Part shown: piece after piece, positions 35,551 through 44,505 of the stretch
How the letters are laid out: every line of letters starts with the position of its first letter
Numbering within the stretch: the stretch's first letter is position 1
Assembly: GCA_013374015.1 (NCBI GenBank)
Contig: BLLL01000001.1
Coordinates: 1-64,000, forward strand
Source: Candidatus Desulfovibrio kirbyi
GTDB lineage: Bacteria; Desulfobacterota; Desulfovibrionia; Desulfovibrionales; Desulfovibrionaceae
Direction of reading: 5' to 3'
Length of the DNA: 64,000 nucleotides
Translations under genes and position numbers: made by a program
The notes under the pieces: model-generated
Database searches by the model: none
Told to the model about the DNA's origin: nothing
Seen by the model: the letters and a program-made list of their open reading frames with translations, nothing else

Positions 35551-35961
35551 ATGGGCCGTCCACAATCGCGAATGACACGCCAACGCACTGTAATTCTTGA
35601 AGAACTATGCAAGGTCAAAAGCCATCCGACGGCTGATGAGCTTTACGGCGTTGTCCGCAAACGTCTGCCGAAGATCAGTCTCGGCACAGTCTACAGAAAT
35701 CTGGATTTTCTTGTGGAAAACGGCAAAATTGTCCGTCTCGTTTCGGCTGGGGCGATCAGGCGCTATGACGGCGATATAACGCCGCACCACCATACGCGTT
35801 GCGTGCGCTGCGGCAGGATTGTCGATATCGCGCGCCCCGCGCACGCACTGTCCGTGGCGGACATGGTTGTGCCGGAGTTTGCCGCCATTTTTGCCGTGTG
35901 GCTTGAATTTGAAGGCATTTGCGACAGTTGCGCAAACCTTGACAGATGCGGGATTGAATAG
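35551..35961 (+). CDS. Fur-family transcriptional regulator, PerR-like
   Basis: A 136-residue regulator: winged helix (MTRQRTVILEELCK, SLGTVYRNLDFLVENGKI), then the metal-binding RRYDGDITPHHHTRC and two CxxC pairs (CVRCG and CDSC) for the structural zinc. The RYDGD and HHH pattern is closer to peroxide-sensing PerR than to Fur or Zur. ATG 35551 is preceded by GGAGG. A nitroreductase gene follows 41 bases later and may be part of its regulon. Unlike the zur copy at 30318-30843, this gene is intact. Confidence 0.85.
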   Translation: MGRPQSRMTRQRTVILEELCKVKSHPTADELYGVVRKRLPKISLGTVYRNLDFLVENGKIVRLVSAGAIRRYDGDITPHHHTRCVRCGRIVDIARPAHALSVADMVVPEFAAIFAVWLEFEGICDSCANLDRCGIE

Positions 35962-36002
35962 TATGTGAGAAGGGTATACTGCGTTAACCTGAGGAGAAAC
36001 CT

Positions 36003-36512
36003 ATGGATATTTTTGAAGCGCTGTTCACGCGGCGCAGCATACGCGTGTTTACACCGGAACCCGTGAGCGACGACGATGTGACCGTCATGCTCAAGGCCGC
36101 CATGCTGGCCCCCAGCGCCAACAACTGCCAGCCGTGGCATTTTGTTGTGATTCGGGACAAAAAAGTGCGTGGGGCCTTTGCGGAGCGTCATCCCTACGCC
36201 AAAATGGCCGCAGAATCGCCGGTGGTGATTGTTGTGTGCGGCAACACCGCTGAAGAAAAACCACACGGATTCTGGGTGCAGGACTGTTCCGCCGCCACAC
36301 AAAACCTGATGCTGGCGGCGCGCGGCAGAAATCTGGGAACGGTATGGTGTGGCCTGTATCCGGTGGAGGATCGCGCGGCGCTCGCGCGGGATATCCTGCA
36401 TCTGCCCGATGGCGTTATACCCCTGAGTCTTGTGGCTGTGGGGCACACCACGCAGCCGTTTTTCGAGGCTGACCGATTCAAAAAAAACAGGATTCATTAT
36501 GATACCTGGTAG
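36003..36512 (+). CDS. Nitroreductase-family flavoprotein
   Basis: A 169-residue FMN-binding nitroreductase with the N-terminal TRRSIRVFTPEPV, APSANNCQPWHFVVI and C-terminal VAVGHTTQP segments. These enzymes reduce nitro compounds or act as general NAD(P)H oxidoreductases; the natural substrate is unknown. Preceded by GAGGAG. The stop is 6 bases before the aldolase ATG, so it may be transcribed with the sugar-acid cassette. Confidence 0.88.
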   Translation: MDIFEALFTRRSIRVFTPEPVSDDDVTVMLKAAMLAPSANNCQPWHFVVIRDKKVRGAFAERHPYAKMAAESPVVIVVCGNTAEEKPHGFWVQDCSAATQNLMLAARGRNLGTVWCGLYPVEDRAALARDILHLPDGVIPLSLVAVGHTTQPFFEADRFKKNRIHYDTW

Positions 36513-36518
36513 CATGTG

Positions 36519-37316
36519 ATGACAGTCCGCGACATCCGGGAAAAACTTGCGGCGGATGCGCCGACAATAGGCTCCTGGCTGCAGTTTCCTTCGCCTGACG
36601 TGGCGGAGGTTATGGCGCGCGCGGGCTATGACTGGGTGGCTGCGGACATGGAGCACGGCGCCTTTGGCCGCGCCTGCCTGCCGGATATCTTCCGCGCCGT
36701 TGAATGCGGAGGCTCTGTCCCTTTTGCCCGTCTTCCCCGCGCTGACAAGGTTGAGATCAAGGCCGCGCTGGAAGCCGGCGCGCAGGGCTTGATTTTTCCC
36801 ATGATTGAAAGCCGGGAGCAGCTTGATTGCGCGATTGACCTAGCCACGTATCCGGGGCAGGACATGTGGCGGACGCGGGGCCAGGGACAAAGCGTGTGGG
36901 AATACCGAGGCGTGGGCTATTGCAGGGCTAATGCGTTTGGCGGGGATTTTGACGGATATCTGCGCGAGCGAGCCCCGGAGCTTTTTTTTGTGGCGCAGAT
37001 TGAGCACATGCGGGCAGTTGAAAATCTGGACGCCATCTTGGCGCATCCCCGGCTGGACGCCATTATGGTCGGCCCGTACGATCTTTCAGGGAGCATGGGT
37101 TTGACAGGGCAGTTTGAGCATCCGGAATTTGTTGCCGCCATGTCCCGCATACACAATGCCTGCAAAAAGCACGGGGCGCGCATGGGGCTGCATATCGTGC
37201 GGCCTGACAGGGACGAGCTGGCGCGTCAGGTGGCGTCCGGCGTCCGCTTTATCGCATACGGCATTGACGCTGTTTTTTTGTGGCGGGCGGCCGTGTGTCC
37301 GCGTTTGGAGCTTTGA
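36519..37316 (+). CDS. HpcH/HpaI-family aldolase
   Basis: A 265-residue class II pyruvate-type aldolase. Metal ligands appear as Glu in QIEHMRAVENLD and Asp in VGPYDLSGSMG, with the ADMEHG and FPMIES segments of the barrel. Family members join or split pyruvate and an aldehyde, forming 2-keto-3-deoxy acids. GTG 36516 and ATG 36519 are adjacent; ATG is given. It opens a five-gene cassette with 2-base spacing to the epimerase, suggesting it makes the carbon skeleton of a sugar acid there rather than degrading aromatics. That role is inference. Confidence 0.82.
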   Translation: MTVRDIREKLAADAPTIGSWLQFPSPDVAEVMARAGYDWVAADMEHGAFGRACLPDIFRAVECGGSVPFARLPRADKVEIKAALEAGAQGLIFPMIESREQLDCAIDLATYPGQDMWRTRGQGQSVWEYRGVGYCRANAFGGDFDGYLRERAPELFFVAQIEHMRAVENLDAILAHPRLDAIMVGPYDLSGSMGLTGQFEHPEFVAAMSRIHNACKKHGARMGLHIVRPDRDELARQVASGVRFIAYGIDAVFLWRAAVCPRLEL

Positions 37317-37318
37317 GC

Positions 37319-38233
37319 GTGAAGACAGCTGTTTTCGGCGGTTCGGGATTTTTGGGGTCACATATTTGTGACTCGCTTTCCGCGGCGGGGCATGACGTCA
37401 CCATTGTTGATCTGCGTCCTTCCCCTTGGCTCAGATCGGATCAAACCATGCTGACAGGGGATATTCTGGATGAGGGCATTGTGCGCGCGGCCGTGGACGG
37501 CGCGGACATGGTGTTCAACTATGCGGGAATAGCCGATATAGGCGAGGCAAACACCCGACCGGTGGACACGGCGCGTATCAATGTGGTGGGCAACGTCATG
37601 CTGCTGGAGGCCTGCCGCGCGGCAAAAACCAAGCGCTATATTTTTGCGAGTTCCCTGTATGTGTACGGCAAATCAGGCGGCTTTTACCGTTGCAGCAAGC
37701 AGGCCTGCGAACTGTATATTGAAAATTATCAGGCCATGCACAATCTTCCCTACACGATTTTACGTTACGGTTCGCTGTACGGGCCGCGCGCGGATACGCG
37801 CAACGCCATCCACAGGTTTGTGCGCGAGGCGTTGACAACAGGCTGTATTACCTATTACGGAGCGGAAACGGCGCTGCGTGAGTACGTTCATGTGGACGAC
37901 GCCTCTGTCGCGACGCTTTCGGTGCTCTCGGACGAATTTGAAAACCAGAATATCATCATTGCCGGAGCCCAACCCATGCGTGTGGGCGATCTGTTCAGGA
38001 TGATCGGTGAAATTCTGGGCAAGGAACTGACTGTCGTATGCCATGACGATCCCAACAGCGGGCACTACCAGATCACTCCCTACGCCTTTATGCCGAAAAT
38101 GGGGCGCAAGCTGACTCCGCCCCTTTCCGTAGATTTGGGACAGGGCATACTGCGCATACTGGAAGAGACGCACAGGGAACTGCATCCCGAACTTCAGGCC
38201 GAGGGCGGGTATCTGCTGCCGACAGACGATTAA
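37319..38233 (+). CDS. NAD-dependent sugar epimerase/dehydratase
   Basis: A 304-residue extended short-chain dehydrogenase: GGSGFLGSHI binds NAD near the N-terminus, SSLYVYG supplies the Ser, and YRCSK is the YxxxK catalytic pair, followed by LRYGSLYGPR and REYVHVDD. It should epimerise, dehydrate or oxidise a sugar nucleotide or sugar acid. GTG 37319 is chosen because the fold begins immediately (VKTAVFGGSG) and it lies 2 bases after the aldolase stop. The next gene starts 15 bases on. Confidence 0.85.
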   Translation: MKTAVFGGSGFLGSHICDSLSAAGHDVTIVDLRPSPWLRSDQTMLTGDILDEGIVRAAVDGADMVFNYAGIADIGEANTRPVDTARINVVGNVMLLEACRAAKTKRYIFASSLYVYGKSGGFYRCSKQACELYIENYQAMHNLPYTILRYGSLYGPRADTRNAIHRFVREALTTGCITYYGAETALREYVHVDDASVATLSVLSDEFENQNIIIAGAQPMRVGDLFRMIGEILGKELTVVCHDDPNSGHYQITPYAFMPKMGRKLTPPLSVDLGQGILRILEETHRELHPELQAEGGYLLPTDD

Positions 38234-38248
38234 GGGGGAGGTTTGTAT

Positions 38249-39016
38249 ATGCATATCATAGCTGTCATACCGGCGCGCATGGGGTCAAGCCGTTATCCCG
38301 GCAAGCCGCTTGCCCTGATACACAATGTGCCTATGGTCGGGCATGTGGCTTTTCGCACCGCCATGAGCAAAACGCTGGCGGCCACCTATGTGGCCACATG
38401 CGATGTGATTATTGAGAACTATTGCAGGGACGCCAACCTCAAATGCGTGATGACAGGCGCTCAGCACACGCGCTGCTCCACGCGGACAGCCGAAGCCCTG
38501 CTGAAAATTGAGGCGCTTACTGGAAAAAAAGCCGACATTGTCGTGATGGTGCAGGGCGACGAGCCTATGGTAACGCCGGAAATGATAGACGACGCTGTGG
38601 CGCCGATGCTGCGCGATCCCGCTGTGAATGTGGTTAATCTGATGGCGGATATCGACACGATGGAAGAATTTGAAGATCCCAATGAGGTCAAGGTGGTGAC
38701 AGACCGCTTTGATAACGCTGTCTATTTTTCACGCGAACCGATCCCCTCACGTAAAAAGGGCGCGGATAGCGTGCCCATGCGCAAGCAGGTGTGCGTTATT
38801 CCGTTCAGACGCGATTATTTGTTGCGGTTTAACGAAATGGAGGAAAGCCCGCTGGAAATTTATGAATCAGTGGACATGCTGCGTGTTCTGGAACACGGTG
38901 AAAAGGTGCGTATGGTGCGGACGATGTGCCGTACCTGGAGCGTGGACACGCCGCAAGACTTGGCGCGCGTGACACGCCTTATGGGAAACGACGCGTTGAT
39001 GCGCGCCTACAGTTGA
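38249..39016 (+). CDS. KdsB-like CMP-sugar-acid cytidylyltransferase
   Basis: A 255-residue nucleotidyltransferase resembling CMP-Kdo synthetase: IPARMGSSRYPGKPLA (CTP binding), VQGDEPM, REPIPSRKK and LEIYESVDMLRVLEHGEKV (sugar site). It departs from true KdsB at the QVCVIPFRRDYL segment, where HIGIYAYR is usual, so another ulosonic acid may be the substrate. ATG 38249 has GGGGGAGG upstream. Together with the aldolase and HAD protein it suggests a pathway to a CMP-activated 2-keto-3-deoxy sugar acid. Confidence 0.82.
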   Translation: MHIIAVIPARMGSSRYPGKPLALIHNVPMVGHVAFRTAMSKTLAATYVATCDVIIENYCRDANLKCVMTGAQHTRCSTRTAEALLKIEALTGKKADIVVMVQGDEPMVTPEMIDDAVAPMLRDPAVNVVNLMADIDTMEEFEDPNEVKVVTDRFDNAVYFSREPIPSRKKGADSVPMRKQVCVIPFRRDYLLRFNEMEESPLEIYESVDMLRVLEHGEKVRMVRTMCRTWSVDTPQDLARVTRLMGNDALMRAYS

Positions 39017-39625
39017 ATGGCCTCTTTGTCAGCGTCGTCACTGCGCGTCAGAGTGCTGGAGGCGCTCGAAGAACTCTGGGTCGCGCTTTTTGCCTGGATA
39101 CCTACCCCGTTTGGCGTGCTCGTGCGCCTTTGTGCTTGGCGGATGCTTTTTGCCCGGTGTGGCCTTGTGCGTTTTGGAACAGGTCTGACGCTTATCGGCT
39201 GTAAAAATATGCGCTTTGCGGGCGGCGTTCGTTTGGGAAAGGGGTGTTTTGTGACCGCCGGCAACGGCGTCCTTGTGCTGGGCGAGAATGTGGCTGTTTC
39301 TCCCTGCGCGCATCTTGGGGCGGACGACGGGCACATTGAGATCGGGGCGCATACGGCCATTGGCCCCGGCACCGTAATTCGCGCCGCCAATCACCGCATT
39401 GAGACTTCAGAAGCGCCGATCATGCGGCAGGGGCATGTGTGTGGGAGCATTGTTATTGAAGACGATGTCTGGATAGGGGCAAACTGTGTTGTCACGCCTG
39501 ATGTGCGCATCGGGCGCGGTGCTGTTGTGGGCGCGGGCGCTGTGGTAACGCGTGATGTGGCGCCTTTTTCCATAGTGGGCGGCGTTCCGTCCAAGGTCAT
39601 CGGCACGCGGAATGGGATAACATAA
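39017..39625 (+). CDS. Left-handed beta-helix (hexapeptide) acyltransferase
   Basis: A 202-residue protein: an N-terminal hydrophobic segment (about residues 12-45) followed by hexapeptide repeats (IGCKNMRFAGG, LVLGENVAVSP, IEIGAHTAIGPGTVI, IVIEDDVWIGANCVV, VRIGRGAVVGAGAVV) and the closing FSIVGGVPSKVIG. The His in AANHR fits the catalytic position of WbbJ/NodL-type acetyltransferases. It begins at the base after the cytidylyltransferase stop (TGAATG) and ends in TAATG overlap with the HAD gene. It probably O- or N-acylates the sugar made by this cassette. Confidence 0.85.
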   Translation: MASLSASSLRVRVLEALEELWVALFAWIPTPFGVLVRLCAWRMLFARCGLVRFGTGLTLIGCKNMRFAGGVRLGKGCFVTAGNGVLVLGENVAVSPCAHLGADDGHIEIGAHTAIGPGTVIRAANHRIETSEAPIMRQGHVCGSIVIEDDVWIGANCVVTPDVRIGRGAVVGAGAVVTRDVAPFSIVGGVPSKVIGTRNGIT

Positions 39626-40260
39626 TGGCGTTGCGATGTATTGCTTTTGATTGTGACGGAGTGCTACTGGACAGCGTGCCCATCAAGACCAACGCTTTTG
39701 CCAGGCTGGCGGAACCGTACGGCAAGGAAGCGACTGACAGGTTTGTCATGTACCACACCGTCCACGGCGGCGTGAGCCGCTACAAAAAATTTGAATGGTT
39801 TTTCAGTGAAATTGTCGGACGGGGAATAACTCCCGAAGAATCCCGGGAATGGGGTGAGCGTTTTGCCCGGTATGTTCTGAATGAAGTGCGCTGCTGCGCT
39901 CTGGTGCCCGGCGTCAGGGAAGTGCTGGACAAATGGCGTGGGAAAGTGCCTCTGTACGTCTGTTCCGGCGCGCCGCAGGCTGAACTGCACTTTGTTTTGA
40001 GGGAGCGCGGGCTTGCGGAGTATTTTGTGGATATTTTTGGCTCTCCGCCTGCGAAACACCGTGTTTTGGCCGAGCTTGTGCAAAAAGCCGGCGTCCTACC
40101 GGAGCAGACCCTTATGGTGGGGGACGCGCTGACGGACTTCAATGCGGCACTCGCTGTGGGCACGCGGTTTTATGGGGTCGGTCCAGAACTTGAGGGCGGC
40201 GGATATCCTTGGGGACAGGACCTTATGCGGCTGAACGCATGGATTGAAGCCAATGTGTAA
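39625..40260 (+). CDS. HAD-family phosphatase
   Basis: A 211-residue haloacid-dehalogenase hydrolase with motif I FDCDGVLLDS, a helical cap, motif II YVCSGAP, a Lys in the AKHRVLAEL helix and motif IV MVGDALTDFNAA. It likely dephosphorylates a sugar-acid phosphate, the role KdsC plays in Kdo synthesis, although its cap type differs from KdsC. Start ATG overlaps the preceding TAA. It is the last gene of the cassette and converges on the next minus-strand gene with only 5 bases between. Confidence 0.85.
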   Translation: MALRCIAFDCDGVLLDSVPIKTNAFARLAEPYGKEATDRFVMYHTVHGGVSRYKKFEWFFSEIVGRGITPEESREWGERFARYVLNEVRCCALVPGVREVLDKWRGKVPLYVCSGAPQAELHFVLRERGLAEYFVDIFGSPPAKHRVLAELVQKAGVLPEQTLMVGDALTDFNAALAVGTRFYGVGPELEGGGYPWGQDLMRLNAWIEANV

Positions 40261-40265
40261 CTGCG

Positions 40266-41126
40266 CTATGCGCCTTCGTTGATTGGCCCAAAGGCCAGGC
40301 GTTCCACACGAAAAAAATCCGGTGTGAGGCCATTGTGCAGCCAGAATCCTTCACAGCCCGGAGCTAGCGTCAGGGGCGCCATGCTGTAAAATTGTCCCGG
40401 GCGCTGTGTGCGGCAGTGCTTTTGCGCGGCGTTTGCTTTGAGATACAGCGCTGCCGGCGCAACAGACGACTGGCAGACAGGCTCAAGAGCGTTTTCCAGG
40501 GCGCGGCCATGGGCAAAAGCCAAGGTTTGCAGGTCAAAGGCTTCCGGGTCGGGCAGGGCCAGCGGGGGCTGCCAACGCTCTTCATAGCAGGGTATGCCCA
40601 GAACGCGAGCCGGTGCGTTGTCCAACTCGCCGTTATGGAGCAGTACCAGGCGTCCGGGGCTAGGTTGGCATTCTTCAAGCAATGCGCTGAGCTTCGGCAT
40701 GTCAAGCAGAAAAATATCTTCCACGCCGCTGAGATCCAGGCAGACAAGTGCTGCGTTTGATGGCGCGCCGCCTACGCACACAGCGCAAATCCGCGGCACT
40801 CCGGCCAGCAGCGCCGGCGCGCACGCCGCCGCCAGACGCGCCGCCGCCGTATAGTCAGGCGTAAAGGCCACAACCGCCCAAGGAGCGGGAAAGGAATCCG
40901 TGTGCTGCCAAAATCCGCGGTGGGCGCTTGAGCGCTCCGTATGGGAATGCCCGGCAGGTTGCCCAAAATACATGTGAGCAAGCGCAAGGCCGGTTTTAAT
41001 TGCCGCCTTGCAGGCGGGCGGCGTGGCCTCGAAGGCTTGCGCCGACAGGGAGTCGTCAAGGCGGGCGGTGTCTGTCCAGCGCGGCCAGCCAGGCTGCATG
41101 GCGGTGGACGGCTTGTCGATTGTCAT
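40266..41126 (-). CDS. Conserved protein of unknown function, weakly HisD-like
   Basis: A 286-residue protein, Ala-rich, with an AAACAPALLAGVPRICAVCVGG block faintly resembling the nucleotide-fold of histidinol dehydrogenase (AxxPAxxAGV). The HisD zinc-binding and catalytic residues are not evident, so enzyme activity should not be assumed. ATG 41126 is chosen over the TTG at 41132. It overlaps no gene and follows argH on the same strand, with its start 3 bases before the argH stop. Confidence 0.5.
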   Translation of the reverse strand: MTIDKPSTAMQPGWPRWTDTARLDDSLSAQAFEATPPACKAAIKTGLALAHMYFGQPAGHSHTERSSAHRGFWQHTDSFPAPWAVVAFTPDYTAAARLAAACAPALLAGVPRICAVCVGGAPSNAALVCLDLSGVEDIFLLDMPKLSALLEECQPSPGRLVLLHNGELDNAPARVLGIPCYEERWQPPLALPDPEAFDLQTLAFAHGRALENALEPVCQSSVAPAALYLKANAAQKHCRTQRPGQFYSMAPLTLAPGCEGFWLHNGLTPDFFRVERLAFGPINEGA

Positions 41127-41128
41127 AA

Positions 41129-42556
41129 TCAAGGCCGGAGAGGTCGCTTGTGCTTTTTAACGGTGCGGTGCGCGTAAATCCAGTCATTGAGGTGTGCAAG
41201 CTGGCTGGCGACTGCCCGCGGGCCGGTGCCTCCGGGTGTTTCGCGACGGTTTACCGCGGTTGCGTAGTCAAGGGCAGTGTACACATCCTCGGAAATGCGC
41301 GGTTCAAGGGTTTGTAACTCCTGTAACGACAACTCTTCGAGGCGTTTCCCACGGCTTTCGGCAAGGCGCACGGCTTGGCCGGTCGTGTGATGAGCGTCCC
41401 TGAAAGGAATATTTTTGCCTACCAGATAGTCGGCCAGTTCCGTCGCGTTGAGAAAACCGGCGGCGCAGGCTTCACTCATTTTTTCAGTACAAAAAACCAG
41501 TTCATCCATCATGCCGGCCATGATGTGCAGTGACGGCCTCACTGTGGCGTCCGCGTCAAAAAAGGCTTCTTTGTCTTCCTGCATGTCGCGGTTGTAGGCG
41601 AGCGGCAGGCCTTTCATAACGGTGAGCATGGCTGTCAGCGCGCCGTACACGCGGCCTGTTTTGCCACGCATAAGTTCGGCGACGTCCGGATTTTTCTTTT
41701 GCGGCATGATGGAGGAGCCGGTGGCATAGCTGTCCGGCAATTTTACAAAGCCGAATGCCGGATTCGCCCAAAGAACAATTTCTTCGCACAGACGCGAAAG
41801 GTGTGTCATAAGTGTGGAGGCGCAAAACAGGGATTCCAGCACAAAGTCACGGTCAGACACGGCGTCCAGCGAGTTTTCGTAAATTTCCGCGAAGCCGACT
41901 TCCCGCGCAACGCTTTGAGGGTTCAGCGGATATGTGGCGCCGGCCAGGGCTGCCGCGCCAAGCGGGGAGACGCGCACGCGCTTGAGCGCATCCTCCATGC
42001 GCAGCCAGTCCCGTCTGAACATCCAGGCATAGGCCAACAGGTGGTGTGCCAGGCTGACAGGCTGTGCCGGTTGCAGATGCGTGCATCCGGGCAGTATGTC
42101 CTGTGTGTGCCGCGTTGCGCGACGGTGTAGCACATTGCAAAGCTCAATGACGCGGTTTTGCCAGTCCACAAGGTGGTCGGCCACATAAAGGCGAAACGTC
42201 AGTCCCACCTGATCATTGCGGCTGCGTCCGGTGTGGAGTTTTTTGCCGGCAGCGCCGATCAGCTCTGTAAGGCGCGCTTCTATATTCATGTGCACGTCTT
42301 CAAGGTCCTGTTTCCAGATAAAGCCGCCGCCTTGTATTTCCGCCAGCACGTGGTCAAGTCCGTCAAGTATTGCGCGGGATTCTTCGGGCGTCAGGATACC
42401 GGTTTCCCCAAGCATCCGCGCATGCGCTTTTGAGGCGCGAATATCTTGGCCGGCAAGCGCGCGGTCAAAGGATTGTGACTGCGTGTAGGCCGCCACAGCG
42501 TCTTTGGGAGCTTCGGTAAAGCGTCCGCCCCAGCTTTGATTGTCGACTGGCATCAT
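41129..42556 (-). CDS. argH: Argininosuccinate lyase
   Basis: A 475-residue fumarase-superfamily lyase that splits argininosuccinate into arginine and fumarate. The signature [11 protein letters not shown] is present with the catalytic Ser, as are TGRSRNDQV and the tandem start [11 protein letters not shown]. It starts at ATGATG overlapping the argG TGA, so the two arginine genes are translationally coupled; either ATG may be used. Confidence 0.96.
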   Translation of the reverse strand: MMPVDNQSWGGRFTEAPKDAVAAYTQSQSFDRALAGQDIRASKAHARMLGETGILTPEESRAILDGLDHVLAEIQGGGFIWKQDLEDVHMNIEARLTELIGAAGKKLHTGRSRNDQVGLTFRLYVADHLVDWQNRVIELCNVLHRRATRHTQDILPGCTHLQPAQPVSLAHHLLAYAWMFRRDWLRMEDALKRVRVSPLGAAALAGATYPLNPQSVAREVGFAEIYENSLDAVSDRDFVLESLFCASTLMTHLSRLCEEIVLWANPAFGFVKLPDSYATGSSIMPQKKNPDVAELMRGKTGRVYGALTAMLTVMKGLPLAYNRDMQEDKEAFFDADATVRPSLHIMAGMMDELVFCTEKMSEACAAGFLNATELADYLVGKNIPFRDAHHTTGQAVRLAESRGKRLEELSLQELQTLEPRISEDVYTALDYATAVNRRETPGGTGPRAVASQLAHLNDWIYAHRTVKKHKRPLRP

Positions 42557-43764
42557 GTCCCCGCGTTTTTTTGCCGCAACGTCGCATACAGGCGCAAACG
42601 CAGCGCGTTAAGGCGGATAAAGCCCACCGCGTCCTTGTGATCGTAAGCGGCGCAGTTTTCAAATGTGGCCAGATCCTGTGAGAACAGGGAATTTGGCGAG
42701 GTGCGCGACAGCGGCCACACACCGCCCTTGTAGAGCTTTGCCCGGACAGTTCCGGTGACGTTCTCTTGGGATTTGTCCATAAACGCTTGCAATGCCTCAC
42801 GCTCCGGAGCATACCAGAAGCCGTTGTACACGCACTGGGCGTAGCGTACCGCCAGTATGTCACGAATGCCGAGCACTTCCCTGTCCATGCAGATGCCTTC
42901 AAGGTCACGGTGCAGAGCGTACAGCAGCGTGCCGGCGGGGTTTTCGTAAACGCCCCGGCATTTCATTCCGACAAAACGGTTTTCCACAATATCGGTACGG
43001 CCGATGCCGTTACGGCCGGCAAGTTCTCCAAGTTTTGCGATAATCGCGGCTGGCGAAAGCAGTTCTTCATTCACGGCAACGGGATTGCCGCGCTCAAAGG
43101 CTACAGAGACAATTTCCGCGCTGTCCGGCGCTTGCTCGACAGGCGCGCAGCGCTGATGGCAGGTGGGGTGCGGTTCGTTGCCCGGGTCTTCCAGTTCGCC
43201 GCCTTCAAAGCTTGTGTGCAGCATGTTCGCGTCTATGCTGTAACGCTTCGCGTCGTTGGAAACAGGGATTCCGTGTTGTTGCGCAAAATCCAGAAGAGCG
43301 GTGCGGGACATCAAATTCCATTCACGCCACGGCGCCACGACAGTGAGGTCGGGCGCCAGCGCGTTGACTGCAAACTCAAAACGCACCTGATCATTGCCTT
43401 TGCCTGTGGCGCCGTGGGAAACAGCGCCGGCGTTTTCTGACCGTGCCACATCCACCAGGGCTTTTGCAATCAGCGGACGGGCAATGGAGGTGCCAAGCAG
43501 ATAACGGTTTTCGTAAAGGGCGGCGCTACGCATCATCGGAAACACAAAGTCTCCGGCCATTTCCTCACGCAAATCCAGAACAAATGCTTTGGATGCGCCT
43601 GTGCGCAGGGCTTTTTCCGTAACGCCGGAGAGATCTTCAGGCTGCCCCAGGTCCGCCGTTACGGCAATGACATCGTAGCCGCGTTCCGTGATGAGCCATT
43701 TGAGAATGACAGACGTGTCCAGCCCGCCCGAATAGGCGAGGACAACTTTTTGGATTTTTTGCAT
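42553..43764 (-). CDS. argG: Argininosuccinate synthase
   Basis: A 403-residue ATP-dependent enzyme joining citrulline and aspartate. The N-terminal PP-loop is [11 protein letters not shown]; further conserved blocks are [20 protein letters not shown] and [14 protein letters not shown]. Length is normal. It overlaps argH and is preceded, 24 bases away, by the frameshifted small secreted-protein gene on the same strand. Confidence 0.96.
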   Translation of the reverse strand: MQKIQKVVLAYSGGLDTSVILKWLITERGYDVIAVTADLGQPEDLSGVTEKALRTGASKAFVLDLREEMAGDFVFPMMRSAALYENRYLLGTSIARPLIAKALVDVARSENAGAVSHGATGKGNDQVRFEFAVNALAPDLTVVAPWREWNLMSRTALLDFAQQHGIPVSNDAKRYSIDANMLHTSFEGGELEDPGNEPHPTCHQRCAPVEQAPDSAEIVSVAFERGNPVAVNEELLSPAAIIAKLGELAGRNGIGRTDIVENRFVGMKCRGVYENPAGTLLYALHRDLEGICMDREVLGIRDILAVRYAQCVYNGFWYAPEREALQAFMDKSQENVTGTVRAKLYKGGVWPLSRTSPNSLFSQDLATFENCAAYDHKDAVGFIRLNALRLRLYATLRQKNAGT

Positions 43765-43788
43765 GATCAGACCTCAAGATTGATGTTT

Positions 43789-44069
43789 TTACGGGCGGGG
43801 AATAAAGTTTTTATAGGGGCTGCGCATGGCGTAGACAAAATCCGCCTCGCCGGGATCACACGGACCGACTGTGACGGAGAGCGTGCATTTTTGTGATTTT
43901 TGCTCCAGCGATACGTCACCGCATCCTTTTCTTTTGAGGGGCCTTTGACAATGCCCCAGTCCGAGGGCACGTCAAGGCTGTAGTATTTTGTGCCCGAGGG
44001 GGCAGCAATGGACTCCCCGGAGAGCAGCCATGCAAGTGCCGGCAGGACAAAAAAACGAAGAACCGGCAT
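43789..44069 (-). pseudogene. Small secreted protein gene with a frameshift
   Basis: The first ~60 codons encode a signal peptide (MPVLRFFVLPALAWLLSGESIA) and a mature part (YYSLDVPSDWGIVKGPSKEK then VTYRW). After an A-rich stretch (about 43888-43905) the original frame becomes low-complexity Arg/Ser/Pro, while the alternative frame reads CTLSVTVGPCDPGEADFVYA then MRSPYKNFIPRP and stops at 43789. The second reading looks like the genuine C-terminus. A slip in the A-run, or a sequencing error there, would account for it. Function unknown; it resembles in style the small secreted protein at 52889. Confidence 0.5.
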
Positions 44070-44444
44070 TTACGTAATCTCCATGATGAGAGGGATACAG
44101 TGCAGGCCGGCGCTGATCTCCCGTGTGGAATCCAGACGCCAGACGACGGCCTCCGCGTCCCATCCAAGGCGCCTGGCTATTTCGTTGACAATGCCCTTTA
44201 CATTGATCACCGGATGACGCTGAAAGACCTGCGGCAGCCCGTAGGTGAGATTGCAGGCCAGGCATTTTCCAGGACGCTGATGAAGCTCAAAGACAAGCTG
44301 GGCCTTGTTTGGGGAAAGTGAGCGGGAAACAAGGCGAATATCGTACGCGCCTTCCTCAGCGCCGCCGAACAGTGCCTCAAAAAAAGAGTCCGCCCGTTGT
44401 GACGGGAAAATTTCGTCCAGAAAGGTCTGAGCAAGTGGTGTCAT
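44070..44444 (-). CDS. Conserved hypothetical protein
   Basis: A 124-residue protein, apparently cytoplasmic, with FEALFGGAEEGAYDIRLV, a CLACNLTYGLPQVFQRHPVI segment containing a CxxC pair, and a C-terminal ARRLGWDAEAVVWRLDSTRE. I recognise no domain. The pattern of strands and helices suggests a compact single domain. Its TAA is directly followed by the ATG of the small secreted-protein gene (TAAATG). Confidence 0.6.
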   Translation of the reverse strand: MTPLAQTFLDEIFPSQRADSFFEALFGGAEEGAYDIRLVSRSLSPNKAQLVFELHQRPGKCLACNLTYGLPQVFQRHPVINVKGIVNEIARRLGWDAEAVVWRLDSTREISAGLHCIPLIMEIT

Positions 44445-44505
44445 AACGATCCATCCCGTGTTGTCCGCTTACGCCTGTGACGATGAGAGTGTGAGCAGGC
44501 GCAGG

